Positions 1-7,664 of a stretch of 14,562 bases of DNA are shown piece by piece. The notes beneath the pieces are model-generated. The model searched no databases, was not told where the DNA came from, and saw nothing but the letters and a program-made list of their open reading frames with translations. This DNA is from an uncultured Ruminococcus sp. (lineage in GTDB: Bacteria; Bacillota; Clostridia; Oscillospirales; Ruminococcaceae), in assembly GCA_902796865.1 (NCBI GenBank), contig CADBQZ010000013.1, positions 1 through 14,562 on the forward strand, given 5' to 3'. The position numbers and the translations under genes are program-made. Numbering within the stretch: position 1 is the first letter of the stretch; each line of letters opens with the position of its first letter.

Positions 1-348
1 GCAGATGACATACGCAGCATTGAACTTTTCCTTTAAGATATACCCTGCAAAATCTTTTCCGGACATATCCATAAGCTCCTTTATCTTCGGAGTATATATG
101 ACCTCTGTGCCTAAGCTTTCAAGCAATTCTTCCTTCTGTCTGTCGGTGTAGATATAGCTGTAATCTTCACCATGCTTTTTTTCAACAGATGAACTTTTGA
201 AGGTAAAAACACCGAATGCCGTATCTTCCGATGAATACTTCTTTGCAAGCTTCAGTATCGCCCGATGCCCAAGATGCACTCCGTCGAATATCCCAAGAGC
301 AACAGATGTTTTTTTATCATATCTTGTATTATTATTTAAAAATATCAT
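1..348 (-). CDS. ribF: Bifunctional riboflavin kinase / FAD synthetase, N-terminal part (runs off the left edge)
   Basis: RibF phosphorylates riboflavin to FMN and adenylylates FMN to FAD. Only the first 116 codons are present, covering most of the N-terminal nucleotidyltransferase (FAD synthetase) domain; the C-terminal kinase domain lies beyond the window. I translated this by hand. It begins MIFLNNNTRYDKK and contains GIFDGVHLGHRAIL at about residues 19-32, the HxGH-type signature of the family. The later stretch TDRQKEELLESLG also fits the family. The ATG shares an ATGA with the truB stop, so translation is probably coupled to truB. Oddity: where most RibF proteins have T-F-x-P-H-P, this one reads FTFKSSS. 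Order truB-ribF is usual in Firmicutes, where rpsO and pnp often follow. Identity is secure from the signature plus context; the gene is partial only because of the window edge. Confidence 0.9.
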   Translation of the reverse strand, partial: MIFLNNNTRYDKKTSVALGIFDGVHLGHRAILKLAKKYSSEDTAFGVFTFKSSSVEKKHGEDYSYIYTDRQKEELLESLGTEVIYTPKIKELMDMSGKDFAGYILKEKFNAAYVIC

Positions 349-1250
349 TTTCTGTCACCGCTAAGATTTTTACAGACTCTCAAAATTCCGGCATCTCTGT
401 CGGCTTTTGCTATACCTATAAACTCTCCGTCAAAGCCTTTTGCCCTGAAAAGTTCACTGCCTTCATTTTTCCATTTTGCCGCAAGCGGCAGCTTTACTCC
501 GTTTTTATACAAAAACGTCTGTTTTTCATCGAAGCATATCTCCGGCAGCTCATCAAAAAGTCTTTCACACGGCATAACCCTGCTTTGTACTTCATCTTTG
601 TCCCGAAGCTCTTCAAGTTCTTCAAGTGTAATACAGTCGCAAAGCTCAAAGCCGTCAGACCTTGTTCTCACAAGACTCGTCATTACTCCGCCGCAGCCCA
701 AAGCTTCGCCAATATCATGAATGATACTTCTGACATACGTTCCCTGAGAGCATTCTATATCAAACACTCCCTCCTGAGTTTGCTCGTCAAATTCTTTTAT
801 AACAAGACTTTTTATAACGGCCTCACGCTCCGGGCGCTCCGTTTCGATGCCTTTTCTCGCAAGTTCATAAAGACGCTTTCCGCCAACTTTTACAGCTGAA
901 TACATAGGCGGAAGCTGCTTTATATTTCCTTCAAATCTAATTATAATACTATCAAGCATTTCTCTGCTTATAGTTTTATCCGACTGCTCTGTGACTTTTC
1001 CCGTTATATCATAGGTATCTGTCTTGATCCCGAACTTAAAGCCTGCCGTATAGCTCTTGCCTTTTTTCGGCATTATGCTTATCGCCTTTGCAGCACTTCC
1101 GGCAAACACGGGAAGTACTCCTGTTGCCATAGGGTCAAGCGTTCCACTGTGACCGAGTTTTTTCTGTTTTAATATACCGCGCATCTTAGCTATCACATCA
1201 AAAGATGTAAAATCCTGCGGCTTATTTATAAGTATTATGCCGTTTATCAT
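345..1250 (-). CDS. truB: tRNA pseudouridine(55) synthase
   Basis: TruB converts U55 in the T-psi-C loop of tRNAs to pseudouridine in the cytoplasm. The 301-residue protein is normal length for the family. The catalytic motif LGHSGTLDPMATG is at residues 32-44, with the catalytic aspartate at D39. The N-terminal GIILINKPQDFTSFDV is the usual family opening. The GTYVRSI motif is present mid-protein, and the last 60 or so residues fit a small PUA-like RNA-binding domain. The start is the ATG at 1250, which overlaps the nrnA stop as ATGA, with an AAGGG-type ribosome binding site inside the end of nrnA. The stop overlaps the ribF start in the same way, so nrnA-truB-ribF look translationally coupled. 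No key residue is missing. Confidence 0.97.
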   Translation of the reverse strand: MINGIILINKPQDFTSFDVIAKMRGILKQKKLGHSGTLDPMATGVLPVFAGSAAKAISIMPKKGKSYTAGFKFGIKTDTYDITGKVTEQSDKTISREMLDSIIIRFEGNIKQLPPMYSAVKVGGKRLYELARKGIETERPEREAVIKSLVIKEFDEQTQEGVFDIECSQGTYVRSIIHDIGEALGCGGVMTSLVRTRSDGFELCDCITLEELEELRDKDEVQSRVMPCERLFDELPEICFDEKQTFLYKNGVKLPLAAKWKNEGSELFRAKGFDGEFIGIAKADRDAGILRVCKNLSGDRK

Positions 1251-2200
1251 GCGCCGATACCCTTTTTCACAGCATTTATCACTATTTCCTTGACCTCATC
1301 TAGCGTTCCATATAAAAGACAGCCTGCCGCCTTGACATGACCGCCGCCGCCGAGAGAAGCGCATATATCTGAAACATTTGCGCTGTTTGCTGAACGCATC
1401 GAGATCTTGAAGCTTTGTTCGTCACGCTGTTTTATCGTAACGCCCACCTCTGCTCCCTCAAACTGGAGCGGTATGCCTGCTATCCCTTCAAGCTCAGCAG
1501 GCTCAACATTCATCTTTTCAAGAAGCTCCTTTGTAACAACTATCATGGTGCATCTGCCGTCAAGATAAAATTCTGTATTCTCAACAGCCAGACACTCCAT
1601 TTTAAGTCTTCCTCTGCTCTTTGTCTCAAAAAGTGCCCTGTTTAAAAGTGCAAAATTCACGCTGCTGCCACGCTTCAGCTCTGCCGCTATCTCATGACAT
1701 CTTGCTGTAGTATTTTCATACTTAAAGCAGCCTGTGTCTGTCGCTATACCCGTGTATATACATTTTGTAAGCTTATCATCAGGTGTAACACCCATAGCGC
1801 ACATAACTTCAAAAAGCACTTCGCAGGCAGCAGATGCGTCCGGGTCAACAAGTGTATTTTTAGCATACATACTATTTGATATGTGATGATCTATACAAAG
1901 ATCGACCTTGTCTCCGTATATATCCTTATATTTCCCTAGCAGATTTATATCTGCTACATCTGCTGCTATGATGAACTCAGGCTCAAAGTCTTCGTCCTTA
2001 TAATCCTCACGCATATAATCATACCTTTTCGGTATATCGTCTGAGCATATGACTTTTGCCTTTTTGCCCATGCTCTTTAATATATAGTATATAGCTGTTC
2101 CGGAACCTATACAGTCTCCGTCCGGGCTTTGATGTATAAGGATATAAGCGTTGTCACACTCTTTTAGCATTTTTGCCGCAGCATCATAATCTATCTTCAT
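1247..2200 (-). CDS. nrnA: DHH-family bifunctional oligoribonuclease / pAp phosphatase (NrnA type)
   Basis: The 317-residue protein has the DHH-DHHA1 layout of NrnA, which degrades 2-5 nt RNA fragments and dephosphorylates 3'-phosphoadenosine 5'-phosphate with Mn2+. Metal-binding motifs are visible: HQSPDGD at 23-29, AADVAD at 79-84, DHH at 104-106 and the aspartate of IATDTG near 155. The DHHA1 substrate-binding signature GGGGHVKAAG is at 284-293. RecJ proteins are longer and have extra domains, so NrnA/GdpP-type phosphoesterase is the better fit; there are no membrane segments or PAS domain as in GdpP. The ATG at 2200 follows AAAGGA at 9 nt spacing and lies 3 nt after the rbfA stop. Position between rbfA and truB is common in clostridia. 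Exact substrate preference is inferred from the family. Confidence 0.9.
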   Translation of the reverse strand: MKIDYDAAAKMLKECDNAYILIHQSPDGDCIGSGTAIYYILKSMGKKAKVICSDDIPKRYDYMREDYKDEDFEPEFIIAADVADINLLGKYKDIYGDKVDLCIDHHISNSMYAKNTLVDPDASAACEVLFEVMCAMGVTPDDKLTKCIYTGIATDTGCFKYENTTARCHEIAAELKRGSSVNFALLNRALFETKSRGRLKMECLAVENTEFYLDGRCTMIVVTKELLEKMNVEPAELEGIAGIPLQFEGAEVGVTIKQRDEQSFKISMRSANSANVSDICASLGGGGHVKAAGCLLYGTLDEVKEIVINAVKKGIGA

Positions 2201-2203
2201 TTG

Positions 2204-2539
2204 TCACAGTCCTTTTAATGTTTCGTTTATTTCTGCACTGTATTCTATAGAATCGTCGGCTATAAATTTCAGCTCCGGACTTTTCCTCATAGGCAGTCTT
2301 TTAAAAAGTTCCCTTCTTATGAATCCGGAAGCAGACGTAAGTCCCTTTACCGACTGCTTTGCTTTTTCTATCCCTTCGATACAGGACACATAAACCTTAC
2401 AATGCGAAAGGTCGTTTGAAAGCTCTACTCTTACGATAGTTGTAAATTCAGCTATCCTTGGATCTTTTAATTCACGCATTATCGCTGTAAGCTCTCTTTT
2501 TACGTCCTCTCCCATTCTTCCGGCTTTAAAGCTTGCCAT
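2204..2539 (-). CDS. rbfA: 30S ribosome-binding factor A
   Basis: RbfA is a small KH-like protein that binds the 30S subunit and helps mature the 5' end of 16S rRNA; it is linked to cold adaptation. The 111-residue product has the usual opening (GRMGEDVKRELTAIMRELKDPRI) and the family core around VYVSCIEG. Length is typical. The ATG at 2539 follows AAAGGAGG at 6 nt spacing, an excellent ribosome binding site. It sits 23 nt after infB and 3 nt before nrnA, in the standard infB-rbfA order, so identification rests on both sequence and context. Confidence 0.95.
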   Translation of the reverse strand: MASFKAGRMGEDVKRELTAIMRELKDPRIAEFTTIVRVELSNDLSHCKVYVSCIEGIEKAKQSVKGLTSASGFIRRELFKRLPMRKSPELKFIADDSIEYSAEINETLKGL

Positions 2540-2562
2540 AAGCGCCCTCCTTTATGGCATTA

Positions 2563-5223
2563 TCACTCAGTATATTCCTCCATGATAAAGCCTTCAAATA
2601 TATCGCCTTCCTTAATATCGGCGAATTTTTCAAGTCCTATGCCGCACTCGAAGTTTTTGAGTACTTCCTTAGCATCGTCCTTGAATCTTTTAAGTGAATC
2701 TATCTTATCTTCTGCGATAACTATTCCGTCACGCACAACTCTTATCTGACAATTTCTTGCGATCTTGCCTTCTGTTACATAAGAACCTGCGATAGTTCCG
2801 ACACTTGAGATCTTATATACCTGTCTTACCTCTGCCTTGCCGAGTATTACTTCTCTGAATTTAGGAGCGAGCATACCCTTCATAGCAGTAGTTATTTCTT
2901 CTATCGCATCATAGATTATCCTGTAAAGTCTTATGTCGACTCCGTCACGCTTTGCATTTTCTTCTGCAACAGGGTCTGGTCTTACGTTGAATCCGACTAT
3001 AATAGCATTGGAAGCGGAAGCGAGCATAACATCGCTTTCAGATACTGCACCAACACCGCCGTGTATCACCTTTACTCTTACTTCTTCGTTTGTAAGCTTT
3101 TCAAGCGACTGCTTTACAGCCTCCACAGAACCCTGAACGTCCGCCTTTACGATTATCGGAAGTTCCTTTACTTCGCCCTGAGCGATACGGCTGAACAGGT
3201 TGTCGAGAGTTACCTTCTGGACAGCCTTGAACTGTTCCTGCTTTGCTTCATGCTTTCTCTGTTCAACAAGTTCCTTTGCAAGCTTTTCGTCCTCAACTGC
3301 ATTGAATGTATCGCCGGCGCTTGGAACTTCTGCAAGACCTGTGATCTCTACCGGTACAGAAGGACCTGCCGACTGTATCTTCTTGCCCTTATAATCGGTC
3401 ATGACTCTTACCTTGCCGACTGCTGTTCCAGCGATAAGCACGTCGCCTGTATGGAGAGTACCGTTCTGTACGAGAAGCGTTGCAACAGGACCTCTTCCCT
3501 TGTCAAGTCTTGCTTCGATAACGGCACCCTTAGCAAGCCTGTCAGGGTTAGCCTTGAGTTCCTTCATCTCTGCGATAAGAAGTACGTCCTCTAAAAGTTC
3601 ATCGATGCCGTCGCCTGTCTTTGCCGATACAGGAACGCACATAACATCTCCGCCCCATTCTTCGACTACAAGACCATGCTCAGTAAGCTCTGTCTTGATC
3701 TTTTCAGGGTTTGCACCTTCCTTATCCATCTTGTTCACAGCAACGACTATAGATACACCTGCTGCCTTTGCGTGATTTATTGATTCTACTGTCTGCGGCA
3801 TGATACCGTCGTCCGCAGCAACTACCAGTATAGCTATATCTGTAATATCAGCGCCTCTTGCTCTCATAGAAGTGAAAGCTTCATGTCCCGGAGTATCAAG
3901 GAAAGTTATCTGCTTGCCCTGTACCTTTACCTGATAAGCGCCGATATGCTGAGTGATACCGCCTGCTTCCGAAGCAGTTACATTTGCGTGTCTTATCCTG
4001 TCGAGGAGAGAAGTCTTACCATGATCGACGTGACCCATTACAACTACAACAGGGCTTCTTTCCTCTGTGTTTGCGCTGTCGTCTTCGCTGTCATCGATAA
4101 GACGTTCTTCTATCGTCACGATAACTTCCTTTTCGACCTTAGCGCCCATTTCATCTGCAACGAGTGCCGCCGTATCAAAGTCTATAACTTCGTTTATGTT
4201 TGCCATAACGCCAAGACCCATAAGCTTCTTTATAACATCTGTTGCAGTAGCTTTAAGTCTTGAAGCGAGCTCTCCTACCGTTATCTCATCAGGGATAAGG
4301 ACTTTGAGCTGCTGTTTTCTTGCTCTTTCAAGTTCAAGTCTGCGGAGCTTATCAGCTTCTGTTTCCTTTTTGCTTGAATATTTATTCTTATTTCTCTGAG
4401 CAGATTTCTGATTTATCTTCTGCTTTTTGGAAGAATAATTGTCTCTCCTCTTGTTTTCGGGAGCGATCTGTTCATATCTCTCGTTATACTTATCGAGATT
4501 TATATAAGAACCTCTTGTATCAACTGTTCTTCTTCCAGATTCTCTGCTGCTGTCATCGGAAGTAGTTGTTTCAAAATTAAGTGATGCTGTACCGAGCTTT
4601 GTTTTCTCTCCGCTGTGCTTTGAAGTTCTCGGTTCCTGCTTTTTCTGCTTTTTAGGAGCAGGCTGTTCTGTTCTTTTAAATCTGTCCGCCTTATCCGGCT
4701 TTGCTTTTGCAGCAGGCTGAGATTTGGTTTCCTCTGTTTTTTCAACCTTTTCTGTTTCAGGCTTTGTTTCCGGCTTGCTTTTAGTTTTCTCTGGCTTGCT
4801 CTCTGCCTTTTCCACAGGCTTTTCGGCTGCTTTAGCCTTTTCCTGATTTTCTACAGGTTTTTCAGTCTTTTCCTGTTTTTCCACAGGCTTTTCGGTTTTC
4901 TCCTGTTTTTCAGCTTTTTCAGCTTTTTCAGCTTTTTTAGGCTTTTCAGTCTTCTTTGGTTTATCACTTTTCGGCGCCGCCTTCTTTTTAGCTGCCGGCT
5001 TTTCTTCTTCCTCCACAGGCTTATCCTTGGATTCAAAATAAGCATCAAAGCTTTCTACTCTATTTTTCTGAGTATAATACTCAAGCACATAGTTCATCTC
5101 GTCAGAGCCGAGAGGACTTGCGCTCTTTCTTTTCTCACCGTCATATTTTTCAAGCAGATCTATAAGCTCCTGACTGTCCAGCTTTAGATCCTTTGCAGCC
5201 TCTGTAAGTTTAAGATCTTTCAT
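2563..5223 (-). CDS. infB: Translation initiation factor IF-2
   Basis: IF-2 is the GTPase that brings fMet-tRNA to the 30S subunit and promotes 50S joining. From the chosen ATG the protein has 886 residues. In order: an N-terminal IF2_N-like segment (about 1-30), a long Lys/Glu/Pro-rich low-complexity linker (about 65-210), a basic region, a second IF2_N domain (about 307-365), then the G domain. The G domain shows GHVDHGKT (about 397-404), [12 protein letters not shown] (about 497-500) and SAK. Domains II, III and IV follow to the C terminus. Start choice: an in-frame TTG lies 6 nt upstream, but AGGAGG sits 9 nt from the ATG at 5223 and only 3 nt from the TTG, so the ATG is preferred. A 50-nt gap separates it from ylxQ. 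The linker is unusually repetitive. Confidence 0.97.
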   Translation of the reverse strand: MKDLKLTEAAKDLKLDSQELIDLLEKYDGEKRKSASPLGSDEMNYVLEYYTQKNRVESFDAYFESKDKPVEEEEKPAAKKKAAPKSDKPKKTEKPKKAEKAEKAEKQEKTEKPVEKQEKTEKPVENQEKAKAAEKPVEKAESKPEKTKSKPETKPETEKVEKTEETKSQPAAKAKPDKADRFKRTEQPAPKKQKKQEPRTSKHSGEKTKLGTASLNFETTTSDDSSRESGRRTVDTRGSYINLDKYNERYEQIAPENKRRDNYSSKKQKINQKSAQRNKNKYSSKKETEADKLRRLELERARKQQLKVLIPDEITVGELASRLKATATDVIKKLMGLGVMANINEVIDFDTAALVADEMGAKVEKEVIVTIEERLIDDSEDDSANTEERSPVVVVMGHVDHGKTSLLDRIRHANVTASEAGGITQHIGAYQVKVQGKQITFLDTPGHEAFTSMRARGADITDIAILVVAADDGIMPQTVESINHAKAAGVSIVVAVNKMDKEGANPEKIKTELTEHGLVVEEWGGDVMCVPVSAKTGDGIDELLEDVLLIAEMKELKANPDRLAKGAVIEARLDKGRGPVATLLVQNGTLHTGDVLIAGTAVGKVRVMTDYKGKKIQSAGPSVPVEITGLAEVPSAGDTFNAVEDEKLAKELVEQRKHEAKQEQFKAVQKVTLDNLFSRIAQGEVKELPIIVKADVQGSVEAVKQSLEKLTNEEVRVKVIHGGVGAVSESDVMLASASNAIIVGFNVRPDPVAEENAKRDGVDIRLYRIIYDAIEEITTAMKGMLAPKFREVILGKAEVRQVYKISSVGTIAGSYVTEGKIARNCQIRVVRDGIVIAEDKIDSLKRFKDDAKEVLKNFECGIGLEKFADIKEGDIFEGFIMEEYTE
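4852..4911 (-). repeat. Tandem 30-bp repeat inside the infB linker
   Basis: Two adjacent 30-bp units encode the same ten residues, [10 protein letters not shown], twice in a row. The DNA copies differ at several positions, all without changing the protein. An imperfect third copy (ENQEK...) follows downstream. Just upstream, at about 4912-4938, a 9-bp unit encoding AEK/KAE repeats three times nearly perfectly. This is coding low-complexity sequence, not a mobile repeat. Confidence 0.85.
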
Positions 5224-5273
5224 TGGCAATAACCTCCTGTATAGATCGTTTGGTCGTTATCTCCTGCTTGTTA

Positions 5274-5588
5274 TCATTTATATTCACTGCTCATTTCAGA
5301 GAATTTCTTTGAAAATCCTTCATCAGTCACACCCATGACCGCTGTTTTTCTTCCGATAGCATAATGCATATCCGAAGTCTCCGCTTCTATGCTTATGACC
5401 GGGATTTCTGCTTTGCCGCAGAAAAATCCGATCTCCTTTACAGTTTTCGGAGAAGCATCACTTGTGACCAGAACTGCCGAGACCTTTTTCGACATTACCT
5501 GTTCTTTGACCGCATCAAAGCCGGTCAGAAGCTTTCCTGCCTTACGGCATATCGTCAGAAGACTTATCATTTTCTGCTGAGAGTTCAT
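5274..5588 (-). CDS. ylxQ: L7Ae-family ribosomal-type RNA-binding protein (YlxQ)
   Basis: This is a small L7Ae/L30e-fold protein; relatives bind kink-turn RNA, and the nusA-infB operon copy is called YlxQ or RplGA. From the chosen ATG it has 104 residues. Family features are ISLLTICRKAGKLLTGFDAVKEQV near the N terminus and VLVTSDASPKT in the middle. An in-frame ATG 15 nt upstream is possible, but GAGGAG lies 7 nt before the ATG at 5588, which decides the start. That start is inside ylxR, giving a 47-nt overlap in another frame, so translation is probably coupled. Its place between ylxR and infB is standard for Firmicutes. The precise RNA target cannot be read from the sequence. Confidence 0.88.
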   Translation of the reverse strand: MNSQQKMISLLTICRKAGKLLTGFDAVKEQVMSKKVSAVLVTSDASPKTVKEIGFFCGKAEIPVISIEAETSDMHYAIGRKTAVMGVTDEGFSKKFSEMSSEYK

Positions 5589-5835
5589 TTTCCATCTCCT
5601 CATAAACGCTGTCCTCTATGCGGCAGCTGAAGCTTTTTTCAAAACGTCTTGCCTTTCTTGCTTTTTCAAAGCATTCGGAGCTTTTGCAGATGTAAGCACC
5701 TCTTCCATTTTTCTTGCCTGTAAAGTCAAGGGATATGCTTCCGTCTGCTGCCTTTACCGCTCTTATAAGCTCTTTTTTCGGCTTCATTTCTCCGCAGCCA
5801 AGACACATTCGCATAGGTATTTTTTTAGTTTTCAT
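5542..5835 (-). CDS. ylxR: YlxR-family RNA-binding / nucleoid-associated protein
   Basis: YlxR is a small basic protein of the nusA operon; structural work on relatives suggests RNA binding, and the B. subtilis protein (RnpM) has been linked to RNase P. The 97-residue product has the family motif RMCLGCGEMKPKKELIR at about 9-25 and GRGAYIC at about 44-50. The two cysteines of MCLGCG and later C/H residues are visible. The C-terminal tail is acidic (ENDKSSDD) and overlaps the ylxQ start. The ATG at 5835 lies inside the end of nusA, an 11-nt overlap, with AGGA 8 nt upstream. Identity is well supported; cellular function is less certain than that of its neighbours. Confidence 0.92.
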   Translation of the reverse strand: MKTKKIPMRMCLGCGEMKPKKELIRAVKAADGSISLDFTGKKNGRGAYICKSSECFEKARKARRFEKSFSCRIEDSVYEEMENELSAENDKSSDDMP

Positions 5836-6979
5836 TTTCCTGATCCTGATTTCCGCTTTCCTGTAACTGTGGCTCTTCTGCGTTTTCTTCCGTATTTTCT
5901 GCCGGTGTCTCGTTTACAGTCTCATTTATCTTAAGGTTTATATCAAGCTCCGGCTTTATATCTATCTTATATCCTGTAAGCTTGGCAGCAAGCTTTGCGT
6001 TCTGTCCTCTGTTGCCTATCGCCAAAGAGAGCTGATCGTTCGGAACTGTTACTTCACATTCTTTAAGTTCGCCTTCCGCAACTTTAACGCTCAGTACCTT
6101 TGCCGGTGCAAGCGCTCTTGCAATAAATTCAGCAGGATCTTCACTATATACTATTATATCTATCTTTTCGCCGCAAAGTTCATCTGCGACAGCCTGGATC
6201 CTCGTTCTCTTAGGACCTATACATGACCCGACCGCATCTACATTTTCATCTCTCGACATAACAGCTATCTTTGTTCTTGAGCCTGCTTCTCTCGATATAG
6301 CCTTTATCTCAACGATGCCGTCGTATATTTCCGGGACTTCCATCTCAAAAAGGCGCTTTACAAGGTCACGATGCGCTCTTGATATTTTTATGATAGGCTT
6401 CTTTGTCTTGTTGACGATACCTGTCACATATACTTTTATATTCTGACCTTCCCTGAGCTTTTCGCCGGGTATCTGCTCGTTTCTGAAAAGATAAAGCTCT
6501 GTTTTATCATACATTACCGTAACTGTGCCGCTTCCGGGTTCTACCTGAGAAACGCTTACTGTTATACACTCATTTTCCTTATCCTGGAATTTATTGAGTA
6601 TATTCTGTCTGTTTATATCACGAAGGTCGCCCTTGATAGACTGCTTCGCCGACTGTGCAGCGGCTCTTCCGAACTTAGCGGCATCAAGCTCACATTCTAT
6701 CTTATCGCCGATAAACGTATCCGGCTTTAATGTTCTTGCTTCATCGATATTTATTTCATTATAGTCGATAGGCTCATCTTCTATAACAGTCTTTATAATA
6801 AACATCTGGAGTTTTTTCTTTTCCACGTCTATTTCGACTCTTATATTATCCTCTGCATATGGATAAGCCTTTTTGATGGCTTTCAAAAGCGCCGACTTTA
6901 CCTTTTCGACCAGCACTTCTGTATCAACGCTGTTTTCATTTCCAAGAAGCGACAGCGCTTCAAAAAAACCGTTGTTCAT
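5825..6979 (-). CDS. nusA: Transcription termination/antitermination factor NusA
   Basis: NusA binds RNA polymerase and nascent RNA, affecting pausing and intrinsic termination. The 384-residue protein has the Gram-positive layout. It has an N-terminal polymerase-binding domain (about 1-125), an S1 domain (about 135-200), and KH1 and KH2. KH1 carries the conserved DAVGSCIGPKRTRIQ at 248-262; KH2 carries LAIGNRGQNAKLAAKLTGYKIDIK at 319-342. There are no C-terminal acidic repeat domains of the E. coli type, but there is a tail of about 35 residues rich in Glu, Asn and Gln. The ATG at 6979 follows GGAAGG at 8 nt spacing, 18 nt after rimP. NusA may regulate its own operon through the leader hairpin at 7555-7577. 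Confidence 0.97.
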   Translation of the reverse strand: MNNGFFEALSLLGNENSVDTEVLVEKVKSALLKAIKKAYPYAEDNIRVEIDVEKKKLQMFIIKTVIEDEPIDYNEINIDEARTLKPDTFIGDKIECELDAAKFGRAAAQSAKQSIKGDLRDINRQNILNKFQDKENECITVSVSQVEPGSGTVTVMYDKTELYLFRNEQIPGEKLREGQNIKVYVTGIVNKTKKPIIKISRAHRDLVKRLFEMEVPEIYDGIVEIKAISREAGSRTKIAVMSRDENVDAVGSCIGPKRTRIQAVADELCGEKIDIIVYSEDPAEFIARALAPAKVLSVKVAEGELKECEVTVPNDQLSLAIGNRGQNAKLAAKLTGYKIDIKPELDINLKINETVNETPAENTEENAEEPQLQESGNQDQENEN

Positions 6980-6997
6980 TTTTCAAACCTTCCTTTA

Positions 6998-7501
6998 TCA
7001 AATTTGTTCGCTCGTTTCATCACTAAGTCTTACGACAGAAATGTTTTCAAGCGGTATCTGCACGTTTTTTGCATCTTCACTTCCGTCTCCGAACGGGAAC
7101 GCAAGCGTAAGACTCTCTTTATCGAAAGAAATAAGTCTTCCCAACACTTCCTTAGTTCCTTCCATTGCCCGGTAAAGCTTTACATTCAGCACTTCGCCAA
7201 CAGCCGCTTCAAAATGCTGCTGTCTTTTAAGTTCTCTTTCAAGCCCTGCCGAACCTACTTCAAGAAAGTAGCCCTGCGGGATAGGGTCTTTCTCGTCAAG
7301 TATGTCACTAAGCGGCCTGCTCACCGCCTCACAGTCATCTATCGTTACTCCGTCATATCTGTCTATAAAGACACGAAGATACCAAGACGCTCCTTCTTTT
7401 TCAAATCTCACGTCCCATATACTGCTGCCGAGACTGTCGGCGATAGGCTTTACAAGCTCATAGACAAGCTTTTCGGTGTTCCCGAACTTTTTTATTTTCA
7501 T
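6998..7501 (-). CDS. rimP: Ribosome maturation factor RimP
   Basis: RimP (YlxS, formerly YhbC) helps assemble the 30S subunit. The 167-residue protein fits the family: an N-terminal alpha/beta domain with WDVRFEKEG, YLRVFIDRYDGVTIDDCEAVSRPLSDILD and YFLEVGSAGLERELK, then an SH3-like C-terminal domain with VLNVKLYR and a final SLTLAFP segment. The SPG.. motif seen in many homologues is SAGLER here, a small variation. The ATG at 7501 follows ACGGAG at about 7 nt. It is the first gene of the conserved operon, behind the promoter at 7606-7634 and a structured leader. Confidence 0.95.
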   Translation of the reverse strand: MKIKKFGNTEKLVYELVKPIADSLGSSIWDVRFEKEGASWYLRVFIDRYDGVTIDDCEAVSRPLSDILDEKDPIPQGYFLEVGSAGLERELKRQQHFEAAVGEVLNVKLYRAMEGTKEVLGRLISFDKESLTLAFPFGDGSEDAKNVQIPLENISVVRLSDETSEQI

Positions 7502-7518
7502 GCTAAAGCTCCGTTTCC

Positions 7519-7537
7519 GTATGCTTTAAAAGCATAC
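7519..7537 (-). promoter_or_regulatory. 19-bp palindrome in the rimP leader, just before the ribosome binding site
   Basis: Two perfect 9-bp arms flank a single central base (GTATGCTTT and AAAGCATAC). In RNA it would form an AU-rich stem-loop ending about 12 nt before the rimP Shine-Dalgarno sequence. An alternative weak pairing of AAAGC with GCTTT downstream of the Shine-Dalgarno could hide it. The function is inferred, either as an operator or as a translational element. Confidence 0.4.
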
Positions 7538-7554
7538 ATTCTGTAACATTAAGA

Positions 7555-7577
7555 AAGACCGGAATTTTTCCGGTCTT
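7555..7577 (-). terminator. Terminator-like hairpin in the rimP-nusA operon leader
   Basis: Perfect 10-bp stem (AAGACCGGAA with TTCCGGTCTT) and a 3-nt loop. On the minus strand it is followed by TCTTTCTTAATG, a T-rich but interrupted tract. It lies about 22-44 nt downstream of the predicted transcription start and about 54 nt before rimP. It could attenuate the operon and also stop readthrough from tagH, for which no other good terminator is visible. On the plus strand no T-tract follows, so direction is leftward. Confidence 0.65.
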
Positions 7578-7605
7578 AGTAAGTTTACTTTATCATACAA
7601 TATAT

Positions 7606-7634
7606 AGTATATCACTTTATTCAATAAAAATCAA
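7606..7634 (-). promoter_or_regulatory. Sigma-A type promoter of the rimP-nusA-infB operon
   Basis: On the minus strand, -35 TTGATT (7629-7634), a 17-nt spacer and -10 TATACT (7606-7611). The predicted start is near 7599, giving a leader of about 98 nt to rimP. It is located between the tagH stop and rimP, where a promoter is expected. Confidence 0.75.
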
Positions 7635-7664
7635 GCGTTTTTTAAGATTTTTTTGAGATCATGC

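Noticed and set aside
216..899. Long open frame on the plus strand opposite ribF/truB
   Set aside because: It lies antisense to truB and ribF, which carry clear family motifs; its translation has no recognisable domain and there is no ribosome binding site.
3061..3594. Plus-strand open frames opposite infB, including this 177-codon one
   Set aside because: They are shadows of the infB coding sequence, with compositions biased to Ser/Leu/Cys and no family features.
4852..4938. Short tandem repeats as a CRISPR array or mobile repeat
   Set aside because: The units are contiguous, have no spacers and stay in the infB reading frame, so they are protein low-complexity repeats.
4500..5048. Minus-strand Lys/Arg-rich open frames overlapping infB in another frame
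   Set aside because: They arise from the repetitive infB linker read out of frame and have no start signals.
5224..5273. Six-codon micro-ORF with an AGGAG-like sequence between ylxQ and infB
   Set aside because: The AGGAG lies inside the mini frame and no start codon follows at usable distance; it looks accidental.
7612..7662. A-rich/T-rich pairing (AAAAATC with GATTTTT) just after tagH as a tagH terminator
   Set aside because: The stem is only A-T plus one G-C pair with a 13-nt loop, and it overlaps the -35 box of the next promoter; the hairpin at 7555-7577 is a far better stop.
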